From Escherichia sp. ESNIH1 (GTDB lineage: Bacteria > Pseudomonadota > Gammaproteobacteria > Enterobacterales > Enterobacteriaceae): a stretch of 64,000 nt of DNA. The DNA lies in the NCBI GenBank assembly GCA_002918705.1, contig PQKR01000002.1, positions 496,001 through 560,000 on the forward strand, read 5' to 3'. The notes under the pieces were generated by a model. That model was given only the letters and a program-made list of their open reading frames with translations. It had not been told where the DNA came from and did not search any database. Within the stretch, counting starts at the first letter, position 1. Every line of letters begins with the position of its first letter. The translations under genes and the position numbers were made by a program. This document shows positions 40,092-49,725 of the stretch, piece after piece.

Positions 40092-43000
40092 ATGCGAAGC
40101 TTACTCATTAGCGTTGATAAATTTGACGCGTTTTCTGCCCATGCCGTTGAGATCATTGATATTGCTGATACGTTATTGGCCACGGGCTGGCGTATCGACC
40201 TGATATGCTCTGTTGCAGGCGGCGTGCTGACATCCGATATAACGCGATTAACTGCCAGTGGTTTTTTTTCGCTTATTACGGATAAGCAGGGAGAATTAGC
40301 AACGTATTACGACGCAATGTGGATCTATCGCGGCTTCTTTAGTGAAAAGATGGTTGATGCGATAGATGAGCAGCGACTCGCGGGCCCCATGATCTTCCGC
40401 CATTTTAGCGATTACAACGACCTCTATATTCCCTATGGCGTCAAGCTTGAAAATCAGTTTGCCTCACTTACGCTCGGACTTTCGCCCCGCACCAATGAGT
40501 TTCTTCTGCAAACTGGCGTAGACAGTACCCAACTGCAGACGCTGCCTTGGGCAGTCCCCGCCAGTTTTATTGACTATCGTTCAAGCCGTAATGAATCAAA
40601 ACCTGAACGCGTACTCTATATCGCACCAAGAATTTCGGCTGAAATGTATGAGATCCAACAGCGCGCAGCTGCGTCGGGTATCACACTTGAATGGCTGGAT
40701 CTGAGTGCGCAGGCACAGAGAATCGAACCGTGCTGGCTGGCACAGTATGATGTCGTGGTAGGTAATGAAAACCATGTACCAAAAGCTCTGGTGCTCGGTA
40801 TCCCCGTATTTCTCGTTAATGAAGGCTACGTAGAGGGTTACCTTGATGAAGATAATCTGGCCCGCAATGAACATGACCATTTTTGCGGCGTAACGTTACG
40901 TAATAACCCAGACGCGGACGAGTGGATCGAATTACTGATTGATGGCTATGCAAGTACCGCAAAATGGGCAAGACAGCAGAGCAAGCAGCTGGCAGAGCGC
41001 TGGAGTCTGCCGCGTGCGCTGGACGCTATCCTCGGATCTCCCTTAAACGACAAACCACGCACACTTGATGAAAAATCCCGCTATGCGCTGACTTTTTATC
41101 GTAAAACCTTACTTGCGCAGCAGCCTACCCAATATTCGTTCTCTCGCTGGCTAGCCGACCGTAGCCTCAGCGATGCACGGCGTGAAGCCTTACTAGCCTT
41201 TGTTAAAAGCTATCCGGAAAAAGGGAGCATCGGGATCGTTGTGCTTGATGATGGGCTGGATAATAGAGCATATCAACGCACACTTAATTCGATAGCAGGG
41301 CAATCGCTGGCGCCAGTCAGCGTCGATAGTATTAAGATCGGTGAACGGTGGGGTGAGGAGGTTAATACCCTTTTAACCATCCGTGATATGGATGCTGTAT
41401 TGGTTATCCCGGCCGGCTTTATGCTGCTGCAAGATGCGCTGCTTCGTTTTGCAGAACAGCGTATGCATAAGCAAAACGCCTGGCTCTTCTACTGCGATGA
41501 AATAACGCGTGGTGAAAATGGGGAGCCAAACCCTGCCTTACGTCCAGATGTGAATATCGATCTACTGCGTGGTACGCCGTACATCGGCCAGGTACTGCTC
41601 TTCTCCCGGGAAATCGCATTGCAGGCAGGAGGCCTCGATCCCCGCTATCAGCATGCACCATTGATAGATCTGCTGTGGCGTTTTGTGGAGGGACAGGGCG
41701 CAGGTGCGCTGGCGCATGTTCCGGACGTACTGGTGGAAAGCCCCTGGTTACCATCACGCTGGAGCGAGTCTGAGGCGGTGCGCCGCGACTGTGAGCAGAG
41801 TGTCCTGGCACATCTACAACGGCTTGGCATTGCTGCCACCCTGGAAGAGGGACTCGCACCCGCTATTAAACGCTTGCGCTATCGCTGGGAGGCCACACCG
41901 CTGGTTTCCATCATCATTCCTACCCGCGATCGCTTTGCGCTGCTTAAGCGCTGCATTGAAAGCGTGATGGAGAAAACCCGCTATCAACATTATGAACTGC
42001 TCATCGTTGATAACCAGTCTGTTGAAGAGGATGCCTGCCGATTTCTCAACGATCTTGCTACGCTGGGGATCGACCAGGTACGGATCCTCCGCTACGATGC
42101 CCCGTTTAATTTCGCCGAGATTAACAACGCAGCCGCGCAGCAGGCCCGGGGTGATATCCTGCTGTTTTTAAACAATGATTGTGAAATTATTGATGATGAC
42201 TGGCTGGAAGCCATGCTTGAGCATGCTTTGCGTCCTGAGGTTGGCATGGTCGGTGCACGCCTCGAATATCACGACGGAAGAGTGCAACATGGCGGTTATC
42301 TCACGGGTATCCAACATGGTATGGCCGTGGTTTTTGACGGTGCTGAAGGACAAAGCAACGGTTATCAATATTATTTGAAAACGCCGCGCAATCTGGCAGC
42401 GGTAAGCGCATCCTGCATGATGGTGCGTAAAGAGGTCTTTGTTTCACTTAATGGTTTCACCCAAGAGCACTATCCTCTCTATTTTGCTGATGTTGATTTA
42501 GGCCTGCGAGCACAGCAAGCAGGTTACCTCAACGTCTGGACACCTTATGCCCGCGTCAAACATATGGGTGGCGCGACGCGTCTGATGGGCAATAAATTCC
42601 ATGTTCAGGAGCGCCCGCTGCTAGAAGACTACGCGACATTACGCCGGGAGTGGAAGCAGGGGCTTCTGGCGGAGCCTTCCTATCACCCGTTGATGCAAAA
42701 GATGAATGCACCTTTTACTCTTAGCGACAGCGCTGCGCGTATTCATCAGCCGTTGCCGGGACGGCCATTGCCGGTAGTCATGGCCCACCATATTGACTGG
42801 CAGGGATGTGGTAACCATCGCATTATTCAACCCTTTAAGGCGTTGGAGCGCCATCTATTAGCGGAGGGCGGGCTGATCAATAGCGTACCGGGTGTGATGG
42901 AGGCAGCACAGCTACAGCCAGATATTATTCTGCTTGAGCTGGTTACTGGCAGCCGCTTCCCGGCAATAATCGGCCAGTATCGTGAAGTGTGCGATGCAAA

Positions 43001-43748
43001 AATCGTATTGGAATATGATGATTACTTACTTAACGTGCCTGTTAAAAACGGTAACAGACATAAGTTTCCGCAGCATATGATTAAGAGCTTGCGCAAGACT
43101 ATGGAAAGCGCCGACTGGATCGTGGTCGCGACCGAGCCTTTGGCTGAAGCTTATAGCCGCTTTCATCATGATATTCGTATTGCTAAAAACCGTCTGGCTC
43201 CCGATCAGTGGCAACATCTATGTAGCCTGCGTGACGCCGGCGAAAAAATTCGTATCGGCTGGGCGGGCGGCAGTTCGCACGCGGGCGATCTGGAAATATT
43301 GCTACCGTTGATCAAGGCGCTTGAAGGGCAGGTTGAGTGGGTCTTTATGGGGATGAAGCCTCGCGGGGTGAAATGTGAATTCCATCCCGGCGTACCCTTT
43401 GAGATGTACCCTGAAAAACTGGCCAGTCTGAATCTGGATTTAGCGCTGGTGCCGCTGGTTGATAATCAGTTCAACGAGTGCAAAAGCAATCTGCGACTGC
43501 TGGAGATTGGCACCTGTGGCGTACCGATCATTGCCAGTAATCTGGCACCTTACCGCTGTGGCCTGCCGGTAACGCTGGTGGAAAACCGCTTCAAGGACTG
43601 GATGGGGGCTATTCAGCTCTATCTAAATGATTCGGCCTGGCGTAAAGCGCAGGGCGACGCCCTGCGTGAAGCGGTACATCGCGATTGGTATCTTCGCGAT
43701 GCGGGTTTAAATGACTGGCGTCAAGGGTGGCTCCCTGCGGGAAGATAG
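40092..43748 (+). CDS. Large three-module glycosyltransferase, probable flagellin glycosyltransferase
   Basis: A 1218-residue cytosolic protein. Residues 1 to about 320 look like a GT-B-type module (YDVVVGNENHVPKALVLGIPV); about 600-860 is a GT2 domain (LVSIIIPTRDRFALLKRCIE, metal motif in FLNNDCEI, and YFADVDLGLRAQQAGY); about 1020-1215 is a second GT-B-like module (RIGWAGGSSHAGDLE, EIGTCGVPIIASN). Size and layout recall the Fgt1/FgtA flagellin transferases of Pseudomonas. It starts 160 bases after the second flagellin gene and ends in a very strong terminator. No signal or membrane segment is present. A role in flagellin O-glycosylation is inferred; surface polysaccharide is the alternative. 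Confidence 0.8.
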   Translation: MRSLLISVDKFDAFSAHAVEIIDIADTLLATGWRIDLICSVAGGVLTSDITRLTASGFFSLITDKQGELATYYDAMWIYRGFFSEKMVDAIDEQRLAGPMIFRHFSDYNDLYIPYGVKLENQFASLTLGLSPRTNEFLLQTGVDSTQLQTLPWAVPASFIDYRSSRNESKPERVLYIAPRISAEMYEIQQRAAASGITLEWLDLSAQAQRIEPCWLAQYDVVVGNENHVPKALVLGIPVFLVNEGYVEGYLDEDNLARNEHDHFCGVTLRNNPDADEWIELLIDGYASTAKWARQQSKQLAERWSLPRALDAILGSPLNDKPRTLDEKSRYALTFYRKTLLAQQPTQYSFSRWLADRSLSDARREALLAFVKSYPEKGSIGIVVLDDGLDNRAYQRTLNSIAGQSLAPVSVDSIKIGERWGEEVNTLLTIRDMDAVLVIPAGFMLLQDALLRFAEQRMHKQNAWLFYCDEITRGENGEPNPALRPDVNIDLLRGTPYIGQVLLFSREIALQAGGLDPRYQHAPLIDLLWRFVEGQGAGALAHVPDVLVESPWLPSRWSESEAVRRDCEQSVLAHLQRLGIAATLEEGLAPAIKRLRYRWEATPLVSIIIPTRDRFALLKRCIESVMEKTRYQHYELLIVDNQSVEEDACRFLNDLATLGIDQVRILRYDAPFNFAEINNAAAQQARGDILLFLNNDCEIIDDDWLEAMLEHALRPEVGMVGARLEYHDGRVQHGGYLTGIQHGMAVVFDGAEGQSNGYQYYLKTPRNLAAVSASCMMVRKEVFVSLNGFTQEHYPLYFADVDLGLRAQQAGYLNVWTPYARVKHMGGATRLMGNKFHVQERPLLEDYATLRREWKQGLLAEPSYHPLMQKMNAPFTLSDSAARIHQPLPGRPLPVVMAHHIDWQGCGNHRIIQPFKALERHLLAEGGLINSVPGVMEAAQLQPDIILLELVTGSRFPAIIGQYREVCDAKIVLEYDDYLLNVPVKNGNRHKFPQHMIKSLRKTMESADWIVVATEPLAEAYSRFHHDIRIAKNRLAPDQWQHLCSLRDAGEKIRIGWAGGSSHAGDLEILLPLIKALEGQVEWVFMGMKPRGVKCEFHPGVPFEMYPEKLASLNLDLALVPLVDNQFNECKSNLRLLEIGTCGVPIIASNLAPYRCGLPVTLVENRFKDWMGAIQLYLNDSAWRKAQGDALREAVHRDWYLRDAGLNDWRQGWLPAGR

Positions 43749-43778
43749 CCTGTAAAAGCGGGTGAGCAGGTTAAAACG

Positions 43779-43816
43779 GGAGGCCGGAATGCATTGACAT
43801 TCCGGCCTCCTTTTTT
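43779..43816 (+). terminator. Strong terminator between the two large glycosyltransferase genes
   Basis: A perfect 13-bp stem GGAGGCCGGAATG / CATTCCGGCCTCC with a 6-base loop and T6 tail. It closes the plus-strand gene; the convergent minus-strand gene ends at 43818 so the hairpin may serve both. Confidence 0.95.
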
Positions 43817-43817
43817 G

Positions 43818-46800
43818 TTAGCCCGGCAGCCAGCAGCGAGCATGGGCCACCAGGTCTTCGCCCTGTAATAACCCACTTTGTAGCACCTGCCTTTTTAAGG
43901 TATCGCCAAGCCTGTGCGCAGCAGAGAGATCATGAAGGTGCATCTCAATGGCATCTCGCCAGTGACGGGTACGATTTTCGACCCGAGTTACCTTTAGCGC
44001 ATTGCGAACGCTGATAATATCGCTACAAATGACGGGCACACCGCAGGCCCCGAACTCCAGCAGGCGCACAGCGCTGAGGTTACGGTTCCACGACGTATCC
44101 GCCAGCGGTAATAGCGCAAGATCAAGATTAAGGCTCGCCAGCTTAGCAGGGAAGCGATCCGGCGTGACGGCAACATGAAACTCCGCCACGGCCGGGCGCA
44201 GTGACGGCGGGCAGTAACCGTAAAAGATCCATTCGACCCGATCGGCTAATTGCCCCACAAGCTTATGAATAATCTCCAGATCGGCAATGTTTACGGCATC
44301 ACCTACCCAGCCGATGCGGGGCTTTTGACCTGCGTTGCGCAAGCTGGTCAACGTAGCCCACTGTGACGGTGCCAGCTTGGTGGGCAATATGCGAATATCC
44401 TGATGCAGTCCGGCACAGCTTTCGGCCATCACATCGCTGGCAACAATCAGCCGATCTACCTGCGCTACCGTAGTACGTAATGCACTTAACATATCCTGCG
44501 GATAGTTTTCACGCGCGCTGGCATTCATGGGTAAAGCCGGAAGATATTCGTCCATGTCAAAAATGGTCATGACAGAGGTGATTTTTTTCGTACGCTGCAG
44601 CCACTCTTCCATAAACGGCATAATCTGGCGCTGGATAATCAGCGAGGAGGGGTTATAGCGCGCAATATCCACATAACTACGGGCGCGACGGCTAACAATC
44701 CCATCGACTAGACCGGCTTCGCGCATCGCTTCGAAAGCTGAAAGCAGACGCTGATGACCACCGGTATGCTGATCGAGTACAAAAGGCATGACCAGCGGCA
44801 GTGGTCGCCAGTGCAATGGTTGCCAGAGAGCAGCATCGTCAAGAACTAAATCAAATCCCGAATTGTCGAGGGATAGATTCGGGTTATAGGCCGGATCGTT
44901 AGCAATGAGGGGGAGCCACTTTTGATACATAACGTCCTGCTCGCCGATAAAGCGCTGGCGCTTCTTCTCCTGCGCGGTTTTATCCACTTTCTTCTGGCTA
45001 ACGCTACCTTCATGCATAACAACTGCATGTGGCGTCCAGACGGTCAGATAACCCGCTTCACGTACTTTCAAACATAAATCAACATCATTATACGAGACGG
45101 TAAAGTTCTCTTCGTCCAGTCCGCCAACCTGCTCATATATAGATTTGCGGATAAGCAAGCATGCGGCAGTCACTACGTTGTAATTCTGATCGACCTGAAG
45201 GCGGTGCATATATCCTGGTCGGTCACGTTCGCTGTCAATAAAGGGATGATCCGCCGGGCCTCGCAGTCCCAGTACAACGCCTGCATGCTGAATATGGCCA
45301 TTCGGATAGAGCAGTTTTGCCCCTGTGATCCCCACTTCCGGACGCAACCCGTGGTTAAGCAGGTGATCTAACCAGCTGCCGCTTATTATGGCAGTGTCAT
45401 TATTTAGCAGCACCAGATATTCACCGCGCGCGTGCTGTGCTGCCATGTTATTGATAGCGGAGTAGTTGAACGGATGGGGGTAACGCAACACGCGGATCCT
45501 GTTCGGATCGATACTGGCAATACCTTCCAACCATTGCAATGCCTCAGGTGTCTCGCTGTTATTATCAACAATCAGCAATTCATAATTAGCGTATGTTGTC
45601 TTCTCCAGCAGGCTGGTAACGCAAGGGATCAGTACTGCAAGCTGGTCTTTAGTGGGGATAATAATCGACACCAGCGGCTGCTGCTGATGGTGATAACGCA
45701 GGGCGTAAAGGCCGCTTTGTGAGGCGTCCACCTTCGCATCTGGGTAACCACGGTTATGCAGATGCTGAGTAAGCACGTCTACCTCTTCCGGTTGCGAAAC
45801 CATCATGGGCGGATGTGCGGTAACAAAGGGCTCCGGCAAATGTCCTGCGAACTGAATACCTTTATGCTCGATCAAACGGGTTATTAATTCAAACTGCCAA
45901 GCTTGCGGATAGTGCGGATTAAAGCCGCCTAACGTCAGCACGCTCTCGGTGCGAAAAATCCAGTGACGCGCCATCTCTGCTGGGCAGCTCAGCAAAAGAT
46001 CGAGGTTAAAGTCCGGGCGCAGAGCCGTGCCGACAATATGCTCTCCGGCGTGATAAATCTCATCACCATATATGGCGTCACAGCCAGCAGCACCATCCAG
46101 AGCAAGATCAAACGTTAGCATGCCGCTGGTAATCAGCGTCTCACCTGCCTCGAGAAATAGCATCCACTCAGTGGGGTGCTCAGCAATAAACTGATTAATA
46201 GCGGAAATACGGTTTGATGCAGGTGCGGCCAATACTGCTACGTTGGGAAGGGTTGCAGCATCACAAATCACTACGGCTTCTATCGTCAGGCCAAAACCCG
46301 GGTAGGACGCCAGGCTTGCTAGGGTACGTTGGGTTGCAGCGAGATTGTCGTCGTGCTGAATGATAAATACCCGCAGAACATGTTGAGTCCCCCGAGCCTG
46401 CTGGAAGAGATCGACATAAGGACGATCCCTGGCGGATAGCGTACGTGACTTGAGCCAGCGATGAATCTGCCAGGTTTGATACTCCTGTCTGGACAGTTGC
46501 AGCGACTCCACCATACCACGTAGCAAGTTTTTTGGTTGGAAGTTCTCCGGATCGCTGAGCGGGGCGACTTTCACGATTTGGTTTTGCTCTTTATCGCCTT
46601 TGTACCACCCAAGCTCACGCAGCGCCAGCGGCAAACGCGTGTAGGTTGTGCGGACGGTGTCGTGAAACTTGGCAGTTTTAGCCAACTGGCTACTTTGCGA
46701 ATCTGTGACGCGGAAAGCAGAAAGCGGTTCGGCAATGAATGCTAAGTTTCCGGCAATGAGCAGCTTAAGAAACACCGCCATATCGCCGAGAAAGGGCATA

Positions 46801-47378
46801 CTCTCCCCGAGTAGCAGAAATAGATTATCGCCAAAGGAGACCAGGTCATCGCGATAGCACAGTACCACACTGGGCTCACCAATAAAGTTGACCATATAGT
46901 CAGCAAAAAAGGAGACAACATCGGGGCCATCAAGGATCACATCGCAGACAAAGGGGAATGCAGTGGCGCTGATGTCTTCAAGCGGATTACCCTCAGCGTC
47001 AATGCGCGTGCGGCGCGATGAGGCCATACGGTTATTCGGTGAAGATTCCAGCGCAGCGACGAGTCGACCAACGCAGTCAGGGTAAATAATATCGTCATCA
47101 TATAAGAACTTAATATATTTCCCTTTCGCCAGATGTACGCCGCGATGTACATTCCCCTCTTCGTTGAGGCGAATGAGGTTTTTATAATAGCGGATAGGCG
47201 TAGGAGAAGTGGTGGCATATCGTTCGCTGGTCGTCCGGATAGAATCATCCAGGCTGTCATCACAAATAACCACTTCAATATTTGGCCAGCTTTGGTTGAG
47301 GGCACTAAGTAGAGCAGTCTCAAAAAAGACAGGGTTAAATGCCGGGATAACAATACTCACCAAAGCGTGTTCGTTCAT
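43818..47378 (-). CDS. Large three-module glycosyltransferase, convergent partner
   Basis: A 1186-residue cytosolic protein. Residues 1 to about 230 form a GT2 domain (VSIVIPAFNPVFFETALLSA, metal motif YDDDIIYPD); about 570-830 form another GT2 domain (LVSIIIPTKDQLAVLIPCV, LLNNDTAI, NDVDLCLKVREAGY); about 1000-1180 form a GT-B-like module. Its C-terminal part is clearly related to the other large transferase: both contain QW-x-x-L-x-SLR-x-AG-x-K-x-RIGW and a later FGACGVPVI/IGTCGVPII. Likely two or three sugars are added by the pair. It is divergent from the aminotransferase gene, with a 259-base control region between. Confidence 0.8.
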   Translation of the reverse strand: MNEHALVSIVIPAFNPVFFETALLSALNQSWPNIEVVICDDSLDDSIRTTSERYATTSPTPIRYYKNLIRLNEEGNVHRGVHLAKGKYIKFLYDDDIIYPDCVGRLVAALESSPNNRMASSRRTRIDAEGNPLEDISATAFPFVCDVILDGPDVVSFFADYMVNFIGEPSVVLCYRDDLVSFGDNLFLLLGESMPFLGDMAVFLKLLIAGNLAFIAEPLSAFRVTDSQSSQLAKTAKFHDTVRTTYTRLPLALRELGWYKGDKEQNQIVKVAPLSDPENFQPKNLLRGMVESLQLSRQEYQTWQIHRWLKSRTLSARDRPYVDLFQQARGTQHVLRVFIIQHDDNLAATQRTLASLASYPGFGLTIEAVVICDAATLPNVAVLAAPASNRISAINQFIAEHPTEWMLFLEAGETLITSGMLTFDLALDGAAGCDAIYGDEIYHAGEHIVGTALRPDFNLDLLLSCPAEMARHWIFRTESVLTLGGFNPHYPQAWQFELITRLIEHKGIQFAGHLPEPFVTAHPPMMVSQPEEVDVLTQHLHNRGYPDAKVDASQSGLYALRYHHQQQPLVSIIIPTKDQLAVLIPCVTSLLEKTTYANYELLIVDNNSETPEALQWLEGIASIDPNRIRVLRYPHPFNYSAINNMAAQHARGEYLVLLNNDTAIISGSWLDHLLNHGLRPEVGITGAKLLYPNGHIQHAGVVLGLRGPADHPFIDSERDRPGYMHRLQVDQNYNVVTAACLLIRKSIYEQVGGLDEENFTVSYNDVDLCLKVREAGYLTVWTPHAVVMHEGSVSQKKVDKTAQEKKRQRFIGEQDVMYQKWLPLIANDPAYNPNLSLDNSGFDLVLDDAALWQPLHWRPLPLVMPFVLDQHTGGHQRLLSAFEAMREAGLVDGIVSRRARSYVDIARYNPSSLIIQRQIMPFMEEWLQRTKKITSVMTIFDMDEYLPALPMNASARENYPQDMLSALRTTVAQVDRLIVASDVMAESCAGLHQDIRILPTKLAPSQWATLTSLRNAGQKPRIGWVGDAVNIADLEIIHKLVGQLADRVEWIFYGYCPPSLRPAVAEFHVAVTPDRFPAKLASLNLDLALLPLADTSWNRNLSAVRLLEFGACGVPVICSDIISVRNALKVTRVENRTRHWRDAIEMHLHDLSAAHRLGDTLKRQVLQSGLLQGEDLVAHARCWLPG

Positions 47379-47637
47379 GTTTTGTTCCGTTAAACGTTAT
47401 CGCGCGCTGCGCAAAGGGACAGTAGGTCGATCGTGGCCTTACTGTGCCATAACAGAGAAATTCATCAGCTCTCAAATATCCGCTGTTTTGCTGCTCTGTT
47501 CAGTTGATGGGGGGTTGGTGCGAAGACGATCTTAGGAATTGGCCCTGGAAAAGGCCGCTGTTTTGCCGATAAGTAGACAGGGGCAGCGGTATGATGAATT
47601 ATCATCATCACTTGTGCGCACCTGCGTGTAGGGTTCT
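47379..47637. promoter_or_regulatory. Divergent control region between glycosyltransferase and aminotransferase genes
   Basis: About 260 bases with no gene. It must hold promoters for both directions; I see no sigma-28 consensus and no JUMPstart element here, so these genes are not obviously under FliA or RfaH control. Confidence 0.4.
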
Positions 47638-48780
47638 ATGGGCAAGAATATTTTTGTTACCAGTCCGCTTATGCCGCCTCTGGAGGAGTTTGTCCCGTAT
47701 TTGGAAAAAATATGGCACAATAAAAACTTAACGAACGGCGGTAGCTTCCATCAACAACTGGAAGCAGAGCTAGCCCGCTTTTTGGGCGTTAAGCACGTAT
47801 GCTTATTCGCTAATGGAACCTTGGCGCTGTTAACGGCCTTGCAAGCATTACGGATTACCGGAGAAGTCATTACAACACCTTACTCCTTCGTAGCTACATC
47901 GCATACGCTACTCTGGAATGGATTAACACCTGTCTTCGCCGATATTGACCCACAGACCTTTAACATCAATCCTGACCGTGTTGAAGAGTTGATCACGCCG
48001 AACACAACGGCAATCATGCCAGTACACTGCTATGGTATCCCCTGTGATGTAGATAGAATCCAAAAAATTGCGGATATTTATGGCCTCAAGGTCATTTATG
48101 ATGCAGCGCATGCCTTTGGCGTAAAAAAAGAGGGTACCAGCATTCTTAATTATGGCGATCTTTCCGTATTAAGTTTCCATGCAACGAAAGTATTTAATAC
48201 TTTTGAAGGAGGCGCAATTATCTGCCATAATGAGCGAACAAAACAACGTATTGATTATCTTAAGAACTTTGGCTTTGCAGGTGAAACAACTATTGTTGCT
48301 GCTGGTATCAACGGCAAAATGAATGAGGTTCAGGCAGCATTTGGCCTACTTCAACTTCAGCATATCGAAGGCGCATTCGATAAAAGAAAGGCATTAGATA
48401 ATTGTTATCGTGAGCTGCTGCGGGGTGTGCCTGGCATACTTACGCTGGATGTTCCAGACAATATCGACTGGAATCATGCTTATTTTCCTGTCAGGATCGG
48501 TGCTGATTACCCTTTAAGCCGCGATGAGCTTTATGAACTGTTGAAGCAGAACGGGATTATGTCACGTCGTTATTTTTATCCCCTCATTAGCAGTTTTCCC
48601 ATGTACCGTGGGCTACCAAGCGCAGCAAAATCACTTTTGCCTCAAGCAAATTGTGTTGCCGATGAGATCCTCTGTTTGCCTATTTATCCGGATCTGGATT
48701 TTGACGATCAAATGAAAATTATTAACATCATTAAATTCCCGGTAGAAACGCTAAGTAAGCATTTAGAAAAAGCTTCCTGA
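47638..48780 (+). CDS. VioA-like DegT/DnrJ/EryC1 sugar aminotransferase
   Basis: A 380-residue PLP enzyme of the DegT family. The cofactor Lys is K184 in SFHATKVFNTFEGG; PLP contacts NGTLALLTAL and DAAHAFG are present. The sequence resembles VioA, which converts dTDP-4-keto-6-deoxyglucose to dTDP-4-amino-4,6-dideoxyglucose (viosamine, Qui4N). In Pseudomonas syringae a vioA gene next to large Fgt transferases supplies the modified viosamine of the flagellin glycan, a close parallel to this context. No dTDP-glucose synthase or dehydratase is in the window, so the precursor would come from the housekeeping Rml/Rff genes. No vioB acetyltransferase follows. Confidence 0.85.
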   Translation: MGKNIFVTSPLMPPLEEFVPYLEKIWHNKNLTNGGSFHQQLEAELARFLGVKHVCLFANGTLALLTALQALRITGEVITTPYSFVATSHTLLWNGLTPVFADIDPQTFNINPDRVEELITPNTTAIMPVHCYGIPCDVDRIQKIADIYGLKVIYDAAHAFGVKKEGTSILNYGDLSVLSFHATKVFNTFEGGAIICHNERTKQRIDYLKNFGFAGETTIVAAGINGKMNEVQAAFGLLQLQHIEGAFDKRKALDNCYRELLRGVPGILTLDVPDNIDWNHAYFPVRIGADYPLSRDELYELLKQNGIMSRRYFYPLISSFPMYRGLPSAAKSLLPQANCVADEILCLPIYPDLDFDDQMKIINIIKFPVETLSKHLEKAS

Positions 48781-48853
48781 GTAGTAGGAGTTAAATACAC
48801 GCTACGATTAGCTGTGGCGTATATCGTTTTATCTCATCTTTGGTAATGCTTTT

Positions 48854-48891
48854 CAGCGCTTTGGTTGCTGTAAACCAAGGGCGGTAGCATG
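48854..48891 (+). promoter_or_regulatory. JUMPstart sequence with ops element
   Basis: The 38 bases begin CAGCGCTTTGGTTGCTGTAA and end with the ops core GGCGGTAGCATG (48880-48891), which differs from the canonical GGCGGTAGCGTG at one base. Only a few positions differ from the consensus JUMPstart found before O-antigen, capsule and LPS-core operons. RNA polymerase pauses at ops and recruits RfaH, which suppresses termination and aids translation of long operons. It lies about 120 bases upstream of the WbqC-family gene and should control 49009-53061. Confidence 0.93.
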
Positions 48892-49008
48892 TCCATCAGG
48901 CATGTATCATAACGTGGCAGGGATGATCTCTTAAACTGTGGCGGTAACCTTAATTTTATTTCTGAACTTTACTTCAGTGATAGAATGATTAAATTAAGTT
49001 GGTATAAA

Positions 49009-49725
49009 ATGAAAGTAGCAATTATGCAGCCCTATTTCTTCCCATATATTGGCTATCTAAGTTTAATCAAGCATACCGATCAATTTATCCTGCTCGATGA
49101 GGTGCAATTTATTCGGCATGGGTGGATTGAAAGAAACAGGATATTGAAACCAGGATCTGGTTGGCAGTATATTTCAGTTCCCTTAAAGAAAAAAATTTTT
49201 ACAACATCTATTAAAGATGTTGAGATTAATAACACGACGGACTGGAAAGATAAAATTTTGCGTCAGTTAGCGCATTATAAAAAGCGAGCTCTGTATTATA
49301 AGAAAACTATGGCTGTTGTTGAAAAAGCATTAGCGATTGAAACTGACAGCATATCTAAATTAAACAGCCATATATTAAGTACTATCTGTACTTATCTTGG
49401 GATTAGCGGAAATATAACGACTTTCTCTGATTTGAATATGGATATAGATACGCCAAATGCGCCTGACGAATGGGCGTTAAATATTTGTAAAAAGATGCCG
49501 GGAGTGACTGAATACTGGAACCCGATTGGTGGAGTAGAGTTCTTTGATAGAAATAAATACCTTGCAGCCAATCTTAATATCCTTTTTCAGCGGTGTCATC
49601 TCCCACATTATCACCAGATAGATCAACATAATGGGTTTGAAGCAGGATTATCAATCATTGATGTTATGATGTTTAATTCCCCTGAAACTATAAATACTAT
49701 GCTGGACAGTTATGAGTGCCTATAA
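49009..49725 (+). CDS. WbqC-family protein
   Basis: A 238-residue WbqC-like protein, recognised by the start KVAIMQPYFFPYIGYLSLI, the DEVQFIRHGWIERNRIL stretch and the end SIIDVMMFNSPETI. The family occurs in O-antigen and aminosugar clusters beside DegT aminotransferases; its reaction is not firmly established. I prefer ATG 49009, which matches the family start; ATG 48985 would add eight residues and neither has a strong ribosome site. First gene after the JUMPstart; its end overlaps the next gene by 14 bases. Confidence 0.85.
   Translation: MKVAIMQPYFFPYIGYLSLIKHTDQFILLDEVQFIRHGWIERNRILKPGSGWQYISVPLKKKIFTTSIKDVEINNTTDWKDKILRQLAHYKKRALYYKKTMAVVEKALAIETDSISKLNSHILSTICTYLGISGNITTFSDLNMDIDTPNAPDEWALNICKKMPGVTEYWNPIGGVEFFDRNKYLAANLNILFQRCHLPHYHQIDQHNGFEAGLSIIDVMMFNSPETINTMLDSYECL

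Noticed and set aside
47580..47595. Second ops element before the VioA-like gene
   Set aside because: GGCAGCGGTATG looks similar at a glance but does not align with GGCGGTAGCGTG and lacks the JUMPstart context.
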